Origin: Rhizophagus clarus
Lineage: Eukaryota > Glomeromycota > Glomeromycetes > Glomerales > Glomeraceae
Reading direction: 5' to 3'
Assembly (NCBI GenBank): GCA_015698045.1
Contig: BLAL01000020.1
Coordinates: 806,001-870,000, forward strand
Length of the DNA stretch: 64,000 nucleotides
In this document: piece after piece, positions 47,288-57,861 of the stretch
How the letters are laid out: each line of letters opens with the position of its first letter
How positions within the stretch are numbered: position 1 is the first letter of the stretch
Made by a program: the position numbers and the translations under genes
Notes under the pieces: generated by a model
What the model saw: the letters and a program-made list of their open reading frames with translations, nothing else
Databases searched by the model: none
What the model was told of the DNA's origin: nothing

Positions 47288-47429
47288 ATGAACACATTTT
47301 TCCTTTTCCTTTTTATAACCTTAGTAATTGGTAAGTTTCATTCTTATGAATACTTTAAAATAAATCTATATTAACTTTGTTTATTGAAAATTAAGGGGAA
47401 AACGTTCCATTCTATGAAAACTTATAGGA
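47288..47429 (+). CDS. Possible two-exon secreted mini-peptide
   Basis: ATG 47288 opens MNTFFLFLFITLVIG, a good signal-peptide core, directly followed by a consensus donor GTAAGT at 47331. An intron of about 65 bp ending ATTAAG would continue GENVPFYENL and stop at TAG 47427. The product would be about 25 residues, almost all signal. It may be the start of a longer gene spliced differently, or chance. Regions around it hold no other gene. Confidence 0.25.
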
Positions 47430-47959
47430 ATTAGCTATCATATATGAAATGAAATCAGATTCTCGTGATATTAAATATTGTATCAGAAACGTTATAAAAT
47501 AAGTGATAGTGTATACAAGAAATTTTTTATAGATTTTGAAATCGCTCCATTGTTATAATGTTCATGTATTTAAATAAACATCAACTACAAATAAAAGTCT
47601 TTAAATTTGCTCTATTTCAAACTATAATGATTAATTAAATTACCCACCAATGCAAATGTTACCCTACCACCAGCCCACCATCAATCCATCACCAATACAT
47701 TAATATAGTAGCCTGCTATTAAATAGGAAATAATAGAACGAAAAGTAAAATTTTGTTTGAGTTGTGTATCTAAATTTCTACTCAATACATGTATAAAAAA
47801 AAAATATTATAGAAAAAACGAGATGAAAAAAAAAATATCAAAAACTAGATGACAAAAAATTCATAAGCGAGAGGAATGGATCATCATCATCAGGCCCACC
47901 GATTCACGCGAGCGAAATATATAGTCCTTTGTTATATTATTATTCCAGGCTGGCTTCCA

Positions 47960-48420
47960 TGAAGACCAAATGTTCACTGGATCTTTGCGTTTCCAGTAAG
48001 TTCATAGTCATCATTATCATCTGTTATTTCGAGCCTTTCCGTTATTTTGTTACATTCCGGACCAATTATAATTATGATCATTATGATCCATGATTATTAT
48101 GATTATTATTACTATTATTATTACTATTATTATTACTATTATTATTACTATTATTATTACTATTATTATTACTATTATTATTACTATTATTATTACTATT
48201 ATTATTACTATTATTATTACTATTATTATTACTATTATTATTACTATTATCCGGAACGAAGTGTTATAGACCGGACCAATTATGATAATTATGATCCATG
48301 ATTATTATGATTATTACTATTGTCCGGAGCGAAGCGTAACAAATTTTTGTCATTTATTGAGAATAAGAATGATAAATCACCAAATGTCACCAAATGTCAA
48401 TTGGATCTTTGCGTTTCCAA
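47960..48420. repeat. (ACTATTATT)n minisatellite with duplicated flanks
   Basis: About 16 near-perfect copies of the 9 bp unit ACTATTATT run from about 48110 to 48250. Outside them, a block (CGGACCAATTATRATAATTATGAT, then CCATGATTATTATGATTATTA) occurs on both sides (48057-48105 and 48273-48320). Two further words, GGATCTTTGCGTTTCCA and TCCGGARCGAAG, are also doubled. A poly-Tyr frame through the repeat is not a gene. Confidence 0.85.
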
Positions 48421-48429
48421 TATTTTTAT

Positions 48430-49330
48430 TTTATTTTTATTTTTATTTTTATTTTTTATTTTTTTTAAAAAAAAAAGTTTTAAGAGGATTTCAAACTGTT
48501 AAGATCATGACTCAAATTTATACAAAATTCTTACGTATAATGTTTTTTTAAATTAGGATTGTGTTTGTATGTGAACAAAACAAACAAAGCTTACGCGTGT
48601 TTCACGCTTGATTAGATTGTTTTGTAGTCATAAATTGTAAAGCCATAAGAGGAAAAACGCGTAACTAACTTATTGTTATTTATTACTATAAAAAGCGTAA
48701 GTGCATCAAATTTTCTTTATTTGCGCTTGACACGTTTTTATTTGTTATTATGCATCAAATTTTCTTTATTTACACTTGAACGCATTACCAGTTTATACTC
48801 TAAAAAGTATAAACACATCGTCAAATTTTCTTCTTACATTTCATTTTACGCGTTATAATTCTATATATGTCTTTTATACATTTGTTATATTTATCTCATG
48901 ATGCTAAAATTAAATTCATGCATATTGCTATTTTTACTACTAGGTTCCTGGGATGAGCGGAATAATCGGGAATTATCCGGGCATCTCCGGACATACGTCA
49001 TCATGCATGGAATTAGGTAAATGGATTAGGTGGAATTAAAGGGATTAGCAATTAATTTGTTCTTTGAATAAATTTTTTAGCCTAACAAAATTTTTAAATA
49101 AATCAGGTATTTTACCTAAGTATTACACTCCATCATTGGGAAGCATTTTTTTTTTTTACTTAATTAACGGTGAATCGTTTTTTTAAAAAATTACGTGAAG
49201 AAAAAACTAAACCTGTATCAACGAATTGAATGAGGCAGAATTAATACATACAATCTACGATAAAAAATTAACGCGTTTTCTTTGTGAATATTAAATTGAT
49301 TAAACATTATAATTTAAATCTTTATATAGC
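48430..49330. other. No gene seen
   Basis: Three GCATCAAATTTTCTTTATTTRCRCTTGA-like units at about 48700-48840 form a short direct repeat. The remainder is plain A/T-rich DNA. Confidence 0.45.
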
Positions 49331-49336
49331 ATATAA

Positions 49337-49600
49337 CTAAAAAAAGCCCCAAATGGCCCTAAAATCCAATCTGATGCCAGCGGGCGTGTAATTATCAAAA
49401 ATGTTGGAATTAACAATTTGTCTCAGCTGATGCAAATGGTAAAAATTAATATGGTTATTTAAACAATCCACAAAAAAAAATTGATAAAAAAATAAATAAT
49501 GTGTAATCTTGAAATACATTATTTACCTGCTCAATTTGCAATTGAATATCGAATTACCAGTGAATTCTTTTATTACATATAAAAATTTTTGCCATGCTTG
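49337..49600 (-). pseudogene. Exon remnant related to the 19.7 kb and 50.8 kb exons
   Basis: The minus-strand sequence before a GTAAATAAT donor at about 49527 matches the exon end that codes NCDET at 50762-50800 and 19730-19760. Beyond a T-rich stretch ending CATTTGCATCAG a frame reads LRQIVNSNIFDNYTPAGIRL then DFRAIWGFF and stops. The whole is probably a fourth, partial copy of the same gene tail. Function unknown. Confidence 0.35.
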
Positions 49601-49679
49601 TTGAATTCTACGCGAGCAACAAGTTTAATACAATCAGACAATCTCTGTAAAATCAAATGCTAAATTTTAAAGCAACCTT

Positions 49680-51600
49680 CTAGCATCGTTTGATGTTTTT
49701 GTTGTAATACAATATATTTAGTACAGCTTTTCAAGCTTCTGTACAAAATCATAATTACCGTTATTTATTATCATCTAAACCATCTAAAGCAATAAAAGTT
49801 CATTAATAAAATAAATAAAAACACATAAAAATCACAAAAATTACTCGCTTACCTACATAAATAATTTCCAAACCCTCTTCTGGAATAAATCCACGAGGAG
49901 ATTTTAGTTTTCTATTAAATGAACTATTTTATTCAGAATTTATTAAACTATTAAATTCCGAATTTTTAATTTTATTATTGGGTAATAAAGTAGCACATTA
50001 TAGAAAAATCAATTTCGATATTGTGCCTAAAGTTTTAATGAATTAGAACAAATATGCTAACAAAATAAATATTTAATAGTAAATAAAATATACAAACTTT
50101 GGAAGGGATTGATATAGTGGTTTGGACGGACCAATAGATGATTTTACAACTAAGCTTTGATTGTTTGAAGCTTGTTCTCTTGGATGTTTTAAATAATACA
50201 TCGTTGATCTCAGTCAGGAACATGATCGTTTGTAAACAAAATCAAAACAGCTTCAGAGTCATTACTTCTCCGACATAATCCATTTTTTAAAGATAATTCC
50301 GATTAGATCTTTTAGCAATTTGATATTTGTAAATAAAAAGAGCCGGAAATTTAGTTAAATTAAATGTTAATAGAAATTGTAACAGTTTGATTAATTTGAG
50401 GAATAGAAGATTTCAAATAAGTGAGTCGGTATTACCTGTTATACCAATTCAAGTCGGCGTTAGTGAGCTCATATTTGATCCCGAGAGTTAATCGGTAGTA
50501 GCGTAAAAGGAAAAAGAGCCAGTTATAATTGTAATTGTAATTCGTATTTCTCCAAGACCAAATGATTACTGGCCTATAGAAGTATATTATGTAAAATTAG
50601 CAATAGTTTGTCGTATAATAAAGACTTTTAAACGAACTACAGTATGTCTTTCTAAGTGGATTCGTATCAAATCGGAGAACATCCTGATATACTAAGTACA
50701 GGAAATAAATATCTCTGTAAATATAGAATAAGATTTGCCTTGAAAATCATTAATAAAATATTTACTTGTTTCATCACAATTGAATATCAAAATTAACCAG
50801 TTATCTCCTTTATCTCTCTCTTTCTAAGTTTCTCTTGGTTCCTTTTTGAACTTCTCCACATTTAAAATATTGCGAAGTACTTTTTTTATATCACTCTCTT
50901 TCTTCCAAAGAACAAATTATAGTGTCTTTCTTTTTTTTTCAAATAAATTTACGACTAGCTGTTGGTGATAAAGCAGTTGTGCTTTTTTTTTAAAAAAAAA
51001 AAAAAAAACGAAAAAGAAGGTTCGAATAAATTGGACGAACCCGTTACACTATGTGTCACAGATGATTTGGTTATTGTAACTGTTGCCTCGATTCCTCCTT
51101 TAACAGGTTTTTGATTTGGCTTATAATCCTTTATTATTTCCTTCTTCCTGACATCTCTGGATTGTAAAGTCAATCAAGCAAAATTTTTTCGTAGCATTAC
51201 GCTCTCGTGAAGTTGCAGTTAAACACTTTACACTTATAATTTCTTCTCATAGACATTTCTCTCTATATGAAATCTGATTTTGATACAATTTCTCTAAGAC
51301 CAAGGTGGATCCCTCCCCAAGGTGCTTGAACTGAGAATGTTCGCTTTGCTAAAACTCCAGCCCACATACACATCTTCGGCACAAAGGTCGATTGAGTGCT
51401 GAAGAGGATCTCAATAGATCTTGATTATGAGTTTTCGTTACGTTTACATAAAAATATATAAAACAAAATTAGTTTATAATACAGTATCTTACCTGTACAA
51501 TTATAGCATGGTCTGGTACCTTCTTTAGCAAGGGGAAAAAGTTTCAGCTTATCATTAGTCGCCTCATCAACAGACCAACTATATTTTTAATAACAGACGA
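49680..51600. repeat. Segmental duplication, copy C, kinase half
   Basis: Diverged copy of about 18790-20395 in the same orientation as copy A, with insertions and deletions (anchors CTTCTCCGACATAATCCATTT, TTTGATCCCGAGAG, AACAGACCAAC). Confidence 0.75.
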
Positions 51601-52010
51601 AAATTTAATTATATCGTTTCGAATAACCACTATGTTCAGTCATTTTTTTCCGCCGTGTCGTTAATAAAACAAACCTTTCTTTTACTTACGTTAAAACACT
51701 ATCACAATTGATGAACTCAGTTTTACCAAAATCGATTAATGCAAATTCATGTTTCGTGCCGTCTGTTAACTTCTCGGAAGTATTATTTATCACCATATTT
51801 ACCTCAGACAGGCCACGATACGCGAATAATACCTTTTACCATGTCATGGATGAGCTTATATTTTTGTTTGAAAAGCGGCTATTGAAGGCGTGACCTTTTT
51901 AACTTATAACTGTACTCTTCCATAGAGAGACCAACTATCTCATCATATTTTTCATCTTTATGAACAGATCGGATTTGACAAGTGTTAAAGGATTTTCTAC
52001 AATAAGCATG
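50955..52010 (-). pseudogene. Kinase-like gene, copy C (best preserved)
   Basis: Minus-strand exons in order: LHKDEKYDEIVGLSMEEYSY (about 51900-51960), a frame through EKLTDGTKHEFALIDFGKTE to NCDSVLT ending at a GTAAGT donor (51690), then 51493-51578 coding WSVDEATNDKLKLFPLAKEG with TRPCYNCT and a GTAAGA donor, then GVLAKRTFSVQAPWGGIHLG then LREI (about 51290-51420), then KDYKPNQKPVKGGIEATVTI (about 51000-51170). LIDFG fits the kinase metal-binding loop. The GTRP motif and ...APW block fit the activation segment and subdomain IX, somewhat like Cdc7-type kinases. At least one stop (after SSMTW) and doubtful joins suggest decay. The identity is an inference from short motifs. Confidence 0.4.
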
Positions 52011-52294
52011 CGTTTATATATAATATATAACGATCGAACCTTCCAATAATAATAAGAAAAGCTTATTGAGTTTACGAGAAGCATACGGCTTCCTTAATCC
52101 TAGTCTCAAATGTACCACCCGAATATTTGAACCAGATAATTTCATTCAGCTTGTTCACCAAGCGAATTTAAATTCAAGCTTTCGATTTTATAACAGAGAT
52201 TTCATCATCAGAATGAATCCTAATTACACCATAAAGATTTTATGAAAACCTAGAAAAATTAAAATAAAATAAGATAAATATTAAAATAATGCTA

Positions 52295-52474
52295 CAGTTA
52301 ACTCTACATAAATGCACCCTCTATAAATGCACCCACAATGTATTTTTTATAAATACACCCTTTGGCTTTAGTCCGGTCCCAAGCTTATATGTTTTATAAA
52401 TTATTTTACCCTCTGCCGTTTTTAAATACACTATTTTGAAAATTAGTGACGGTCCATTTATAGAGAGTTGGCTG
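52295..52474. mobile_element. Pogo-like MITE (180 bp) with TA flanks
   Basis: The left end CAGTTAACTCTACATAAATG is matched in reverse by CATTTATAGAGAGTTGGCTG at the right, and TA lies on both sides (52293-52294 and 52475-52476). It is the same family as 516-1358 by terminal sequence. It lies between the divergent kinase-like and LRR-like genes of copy C. Confidence 0.8.
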
Positions 52475-52809
52475 TATATGTCTGAAGAACCTAATGTAAA
52501 ATTTAAAATTTACCACTTTTTACGTAAAATCCTCTTAAATCCCATTCGAACTAACGTTCAAAACAATTCTGTATAAAAGCACATAAATAATAAACAATAG
52601 TAAATACAAACATTCATACATAAAAATATCGATATACTACCTCAATTGCCTACATATTTATTAGGTATTTACTGTGTTTCACTGTTTAGAAGCCTTAGTG
52701 ATCAAAGTATGATCTGTAACCTGAAGCGCGATTCTAGGTTAAACTATATAAACATGCTTATAATAAATATTGCAAGAGTTAAATTATCGAATCGCGAAAA
52801 AAAAATATT

Positions 52810-54046
52810 TTTCACAATCGAATCGGTGGCTTAGAAATTGATTGATGATCTGCAACTCAAGTGACATGCGCTTTCCTTATTAAATGTTCACATGCCTTTT
52901 TATCCTCATTTTCACAATTTAACTTAGAAGACTATTTAAGCGAATTTATTTATTTTACCTTAAGGTAAAAATTGGCAAGAATTACAATATGTATTCTTTT
53001 ATGGCGTGAGTGAAGAATCATGCGAATCTGAAAACTCTGTTCTCTCTTTGTTCTCTAACTCTTGTCATTAATATTCCAAATTAGAAGATACGAAATTTAA
53101 AAATTACATGAATGGATATATTCAAGATACTGTATTTAACAGGATTTGGAACTAGATCCGTTTGCCAATAGAATCAATGCACATTATTTCTAGAAACCAT
53201 GTTCAATTTGGAAATGATGAATATAATCAAAATGAATTATTGGGGGAATGCTCCATAGGTCTTTGATTCTTAACACGGCATCGATGATAAATACTGACCC
53301 TGAGGCGGCAATCAGTCCATGGCTTCCTCTTTTGATCTTCCGGTTGAACAACGTAGTGATGCCCGCAACTCAACTCGGCCTCTTCTCTTGCAATATTTTT
53401 GGATTAGGTCCAAATGAATTTCTTACCTCAACATTGAATCGTCATTTCTTAGGATATGGCAAGATTGCTTTAGTTTGAAGGAAATTGATCTAATTTCTCA
53501 TTAGATATTAAAGAAAGTAGATTTAAGAAAAATCCAATTTTCTATCGTCAACATGATTAATAGATGTAGGAAAACATATAGAGAATATTTATTACATTGC
53601 CTTGTGTAGTTGTGAGAATATGTTCTGAACCACAAACATACGGCTCATGGGGGCACTTTTAGTTGTATGTCTCTAAGAAATAAAACGCTGTTGCGCATTC
53701 CGCTACAACTCCTAACCAATATATATCGGGATGAGGTTATGGTTTTGTTCTTATGAAGCCATTGAAGTCCTATTCTCTGATGAATGGGAGAGGCCACCTC
53801 TTAAAATATTGTGGTCAATTACACATAAAAGGGTATATTTTAATTTAAAGATCTAATATTATTTTAAATATTAAATAATACTAATTAAATTTTATTTATA
53901 GGAAAAGATGTAGAAAAAGATTTTGCATGGTTTATATAATTACTGTTGGGTTCTATTTTTGGCCTGAACATGGATGAGACTATAAATGATAGTATACATC
54001 TTGTAGACAATATGGCTACTTTTCATAAAATAAAAGAGCAGTAAAA
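52810..54046 (+). pseudogene. LRR-like gene, copy C, divergent from the kinase-like gene
   Basis: Plus-strand counterpart of the LRR-like part of copies A and B: the first exon equivalent is at 52825-52985 and the middle at 53000-53220. A matching 3' piece at 53620-53760 includes HGGTFSCMSLRNKTLLRIP. Unlike A and B it runs on past the A/B junction: EVLFSDEWERPPLKILWSIT (about 53768-53830), then after a TTTATTTATAG acceptor GKDVEKDFAWFI, a TAA, then LLLGSIFGLNMDETINDSIH and LVDNMATFHKIKEQ ending TAA 54042. Several frame breaks are present. Role unknown. Confidence 0.4.
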
Positions 54047-54415
54047 AAGTCGTATATATTAGAGGAATACATTGTACTTTACTTCCATTATATTAATTAG
54101 ACAGTATTATTGCGTTAGATATCATGCAAGGAAGTTGTAATAAGGAATGATTTTTTTTTGGCTAAAGTGGCAAGTTTAATAAGCTAAATTTTATATTAAT
54201 ACATAAATATTACATATATAATTTTTATAATAATTTTCAAATATAAATCCTTCCTTTTAATAGTATATATTATTATATTTCATTTATTTCTAATTAGTAT
54301 TGTATTTTAATTTGCTTTTTATTAGTTAATGGATTATAAATATTAAATTATATTACAAAAAATATATATATATATTATATTTTCAATTTTTTTAAAAAAA
54401 TATATTTAAAATATC
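54047..54415. other. No gene seen
   Basis: A/T-rich, with TA runs around 54365-54410. Confidence 0.5.
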
Positions 54416-54760
54416 TTTTTTTTTTTTTTTTATTCAAAGGTCATGTTTGTCTTTATTAAATTTAAAAACAAATGCGAAAATACAAAAAGCAAAAAAGCAA
54501 ACCCCCCTGACAGACATCAGGTGTGACCCATGAATTTTAACTAATGGTCGGTATTATCATATGCCATAGTGTAAGTAAGACCTTCTGATAATACAAATTA
54601 TTTTCCTCCATAATCTCTACAGAGCATATCATTATGAGAAACCACCACCCTAACCAAGTGGTACGCAGGCACTATGCCGAGACTTCTTAGTCAATAAGGT
54701 TGAACTCTCTTTTCGCTTGGTAGTTTTATCTAAAAAAGATTTTTTCCAAATTGTTCAAAA
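54416..54760 (-). mobile_element. Poly(A)-ended fragment, possible LINE 3' end
   Basis: On the minus strand a frame WKKSFLDKTTKRKESSTLLT with KKSRHSACVPLG ends at TAG (about 54665). About 230 bp of untranslated-like sequence follows, then AATAAAG, and finally an A run of about 18 (seen as T at 54416-54434). A basic C-terminus, a 3' tail and poly(A) fit a non-LTR retrotransposon or processed transcript. No reverse transcriptase is visible upstream, so it would be a truncated insertion. Confidence 0.35.
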
Positions 54761-54998
54761 GCCTTTAACCAGCATAGATACATTAAAAATAAAAGAATAT
54801 TAGATGAGTCATAATGATTTGCACGTGATTTTGACCAGTCCAACTAGGAATCAACATGTATTAACTAAATTTAAAATAAATTATCCAACCAAATTCACCC
54901 TCTTAATTAGATCGACAAACAAAGCCTTAAAAAAAAGAAAGTTATACCAAATCAGGGTTCCAGAATATACTATTAAGAATCCCATTATACACTTTTGA
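54729..54998 (+). pseudogene. Unrecognised coding-like frame
   Basis: One plus-strand frame reads KDFFQIVQKPLTSIDTLKIK, a single TAG at about 54801, then MSHNDLHVILTSPTRNQHVL and TKFKINYPTKFTLLIRSTNK to TIKNPIIHF and TGA. The amino-acid mix is protein-like. It slightly overlaps the poly(A)-ended fragment on the other strand, so one of the two may be chance. Confidence 0.3.
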
Positions 54999-55440
54999 AA
55001 AATTTTGAAAAGCTTCATTGTATTGTAATACAAATTTCCTTTTTAAGTGATCACGTGTAGTGATTTTTGTCGTACACTTAATAGTCAACAAGAAAAAAAA
55101 ATTATCATACACTCAATTAGTAGCAAAAAACTTTGTTGTACACTTGTTTTATAACAAAAAAAATCTTAGTGTATATTTATAATCAAATTGTTGTGATTTT
55201 ATATATAAAAATGCCAGAACTATAATTTTCTAAAACTATTATTAGTTTAGCATCTTTTATATCATAATAAATAAAATCAAGGATATTTGTACATTTGAAA
55301 TTTTATTCAATTATCTTGAATATACATTTTGACTAAATTTTGATATGACTATTAAATGTCTATTATACAAAATTAAAAATTTTTTACTGATGTCATACAC
55401 TTGAGCAAAATTTTGATGTACACTTTAGCAATTTCTCAGA
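54999..55440. other. GTACACTT-bearing spacer, no gene
   Basis: Repeated TGTACACTT and ATACACTT words about 60 bp apart, and one AAAATGCCAGAACTAT word shared with the 28.9 kb repeat. Confidence 0.4.
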
Positions 55441-55469
55441 CAGGGTTCACTATATAAAAATTGCTTGTA

Positions 55470-55740
55470 TTCAGGGGTCATACCAAATTACCAAAATACT
55501 GATCAACATTCCAATACCTCCAGCTTTCCAAAATTAAATTAGAAAAAGAGACTAAAGGCTAAAATATCAACAGACAAGAAATAAAAACTAAAGGAAAGTC
55601 ATTAATACTTCTAAAAACCCAAAAGGAAAACTGGGAAAAAAGGTAAATATCATAGCCACCACATCTACATCCCCTTAAACGACTTCTAAGCAAGAAAAAG
55701 CAAGTGCTACTCCTGGACATAAACAAAACCTTTAACTAAT
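55470..55740 (+). pseudogene. Decayed basic coding frame with TAA at putative CAA codons
   Basis: The plus-strand frame GSYQITKILINIPIPPAFQN continues with five TAA stops. Reading each TAA as a mutated CAA gives a coherent Gln/Lys/Ser/Thr-rich peptide (KVINTSKNPKGKLGKK, QEKASATPGHKQNL). The composition differs from neighbouring A/T-rich DNA. It could be a remnant of a retroelement ORF1; no motif proves it. Confidence 0.35.
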
Positions 55741-55744
55741 GACT

Positions 55745-55880
55745 AAAGTTGCCTGCCAAAACTAAAGAGTTTTGACATGTCAAAATTGTCAAAACTATTT
55801 TGATGTTTCGACATCAGCCTTTCAGTTTATCAAAATGCTAAAATAGTTTTGACATGCCAAAGCTGTTTCAATGTTTCGAT
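55745..55880. repeat. TTTTGACA / TGTCAAAA inverted-motif repeat, copy 2
   Basis: Aligns in order with 31990-32125. A third, shorter cluster (TTTTGACAGGTTTCAACATT and neighbours) lies at 56480-56590. Confidence 0.65.
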
Positions 55881-56156
55881 GTAGTATATCATATAATCAG
55901 CAAGATTTTCTGATTAGTCTGATCAAATTGATTTACTGATCGTTGATAATCTTTTTTTTTATTTAAAAAAAAATAATTTTTTTTCTACTTTTATGTAAGA
56001 AGAAAAAGATCACTGACTTATGACTTACAAAATTAATAACGGGTAGTTTTCAACTTTCCGTTTTTTTATCTTATTTTTGGTTATTTAAAGCCAATTTTTC
56101 TTTTTTTTAAAAAAAAAACTTATTCAGTTTTTTTTAAAAAAAAAATTTTTTTTTGT

Positions 56157-56330
56157 AGGGTGCCAGACGAATATTACGAACTGGACTTTGGAATTGAGGC
56201 AAGTGAGTGAGGTGGGAAAGGTTATTTGTTTTTATTAGAAATTTGTTTTATTAGAAATGTTTCTAATGTTTCTTCTTTACTTTTTATAAGTTGCCGAACG
56301 AATACTATGAACCAGACTTTAGAATGTAAG
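56157..56330 (+). repeat. Two exon-like LPDEYYE units with splice-like borders
   Basis: Unit 1 (56159-56198) follows a T-rich tract ending GTAG and encodes PDEYYELDFGIE, then a GCAAGT possible donor. Unit 2 (56291-56325) follows TATAAG and encodes LPNEYYEPDFR before GTAAGG. They are related to the four units at 62464-62864. No flanking exons were identified. Confidence 0.45.
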
Positions 56331-56339
56331 GAATGGGGA

Positions 56340-57861
56340 AGGGGGAGGAATTCTTTTAACATTAAAGAAATGTACTAACGTTTCTTATTTGTTTTAGTCT
56401 TTGAGTACCAAAAGCCAATACTATGCTAAAATTATAATACAATACTAGTGTTATTTATGCCAAAATTATACCGAATGCTGAAACAATTTTGACAGTTTTG
56501 ACAGGGTTTGGCAGTTTTGACAGGTTTCAACATTTTGACAGTTTGACAGTTTTGACACTATATAAGTAGTTTTGACTTTTGACATTGGCCAAATGAGTTT
56601 CAGCAAGCAACTTTACTAACGACTTTGCTTTATCTATTTTAACGTATCAAAATAAACAGTACTGATGAGAAACCCCTCTTCTAGGGTATTTAAGACTAGG
56701 CAGCCTAAACGCTAACCTTACAAAAATCTTCAGAAATACGAAGAGAATCTGAAGTTTACAGTTATAAGCTATTTCCTTAGTGAAATTTATACCAAGCCAA
56801 TAGTTCTACCAAAATTTGGTATTTGTGAACCAGACAAATTTCAAAAGACGTGATTAAATCCCATAAAAATGAAAACATTACTTGAAAAGAACTCAAGAAA
56901 CTAAAAGTTCAAGCTTTTCTTCAACGATCTTCTGCTGAAAAAATGGCCAAATGATCTGCAAGCCTATATTTAAAATATCAATTATTTTTTTACATAAATT
57001 TATTCTTCATTTTATTAAAAGTATTTTTACCAAATTTTTTTTTTTAAATTATATTAAAAATTTATTGATTGATCCAAGCAAGAAACTACTTATAGGGTTT
57101 TGTTGAACTAAAATGTTGATGCTTCTTGGAAGAAGTGATTACAATTTATAACTTCAGATGTAAAGCTATAGGTTATTTTCTTGTAGGGTAACGTTGTTTG
57201 TTTTAGTTTAACTTTAACTTCCAACAGAGGTATTCACAATAACTGTTTTTGATCTTAATTATTTAAGTTCTACAGTTTGATCACATATTGATGCTTACTT
57301 AAATTCTTTTTTGTATTGTTTGAATCTGTTTTACTTTTTGTATTTCAGTTGAATAACAATTGTTATGATAAAAAAAAAAAAAAAAATTCATTAATTGATA
57401 ATATTTATTTATTTATTTATTTATTATTACATTATAAATGTAAAAAAAAATCTTTTTTTTTAGAAAAATTTAAAACTTTAATAGTTATTACAAACTAATA
57501 TATCTTAAATACTTTAACTTAATTTTATTATTTATATTTTATAAAATTACAAGTATTTTATATAATTTATAATACATTAATTTCAAATTTTCTTTTTTTA
57601 TTTATTAATTTTGAAGTATAGTTTTATTATTTTAGTCAAATAAAATCACCTTTTATTATTAAATAAAAGTTGTTTAGTGAAGTTAAAACTATTTATATAT
57701 TAATTTTTTAATAATATATATAATAATCAGTGGAATATCATTTCTTATATTGATTATTAACAGTTATAGGAAATGTCACAAAAAAGAAAGACAAATTTTT
57801 TTCATTAAGGTTAATAAAAAAAAATTGTGGTGAAGTATCATCATTAAAAGTAGTATATATA
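56340..57861. other. No supported gene
   Basis: A/T-rich, with TTTTGACA words at 56480-56590 and a TTTA microsatellite near 57400-57425. Confidence 0.45.

Noticed and set aside
48047..48301. Poly-tyrosine ORF
   Set aside because: Direct translation of the ACTATTATT minisatellite; no conserved flanks or plausible protein.
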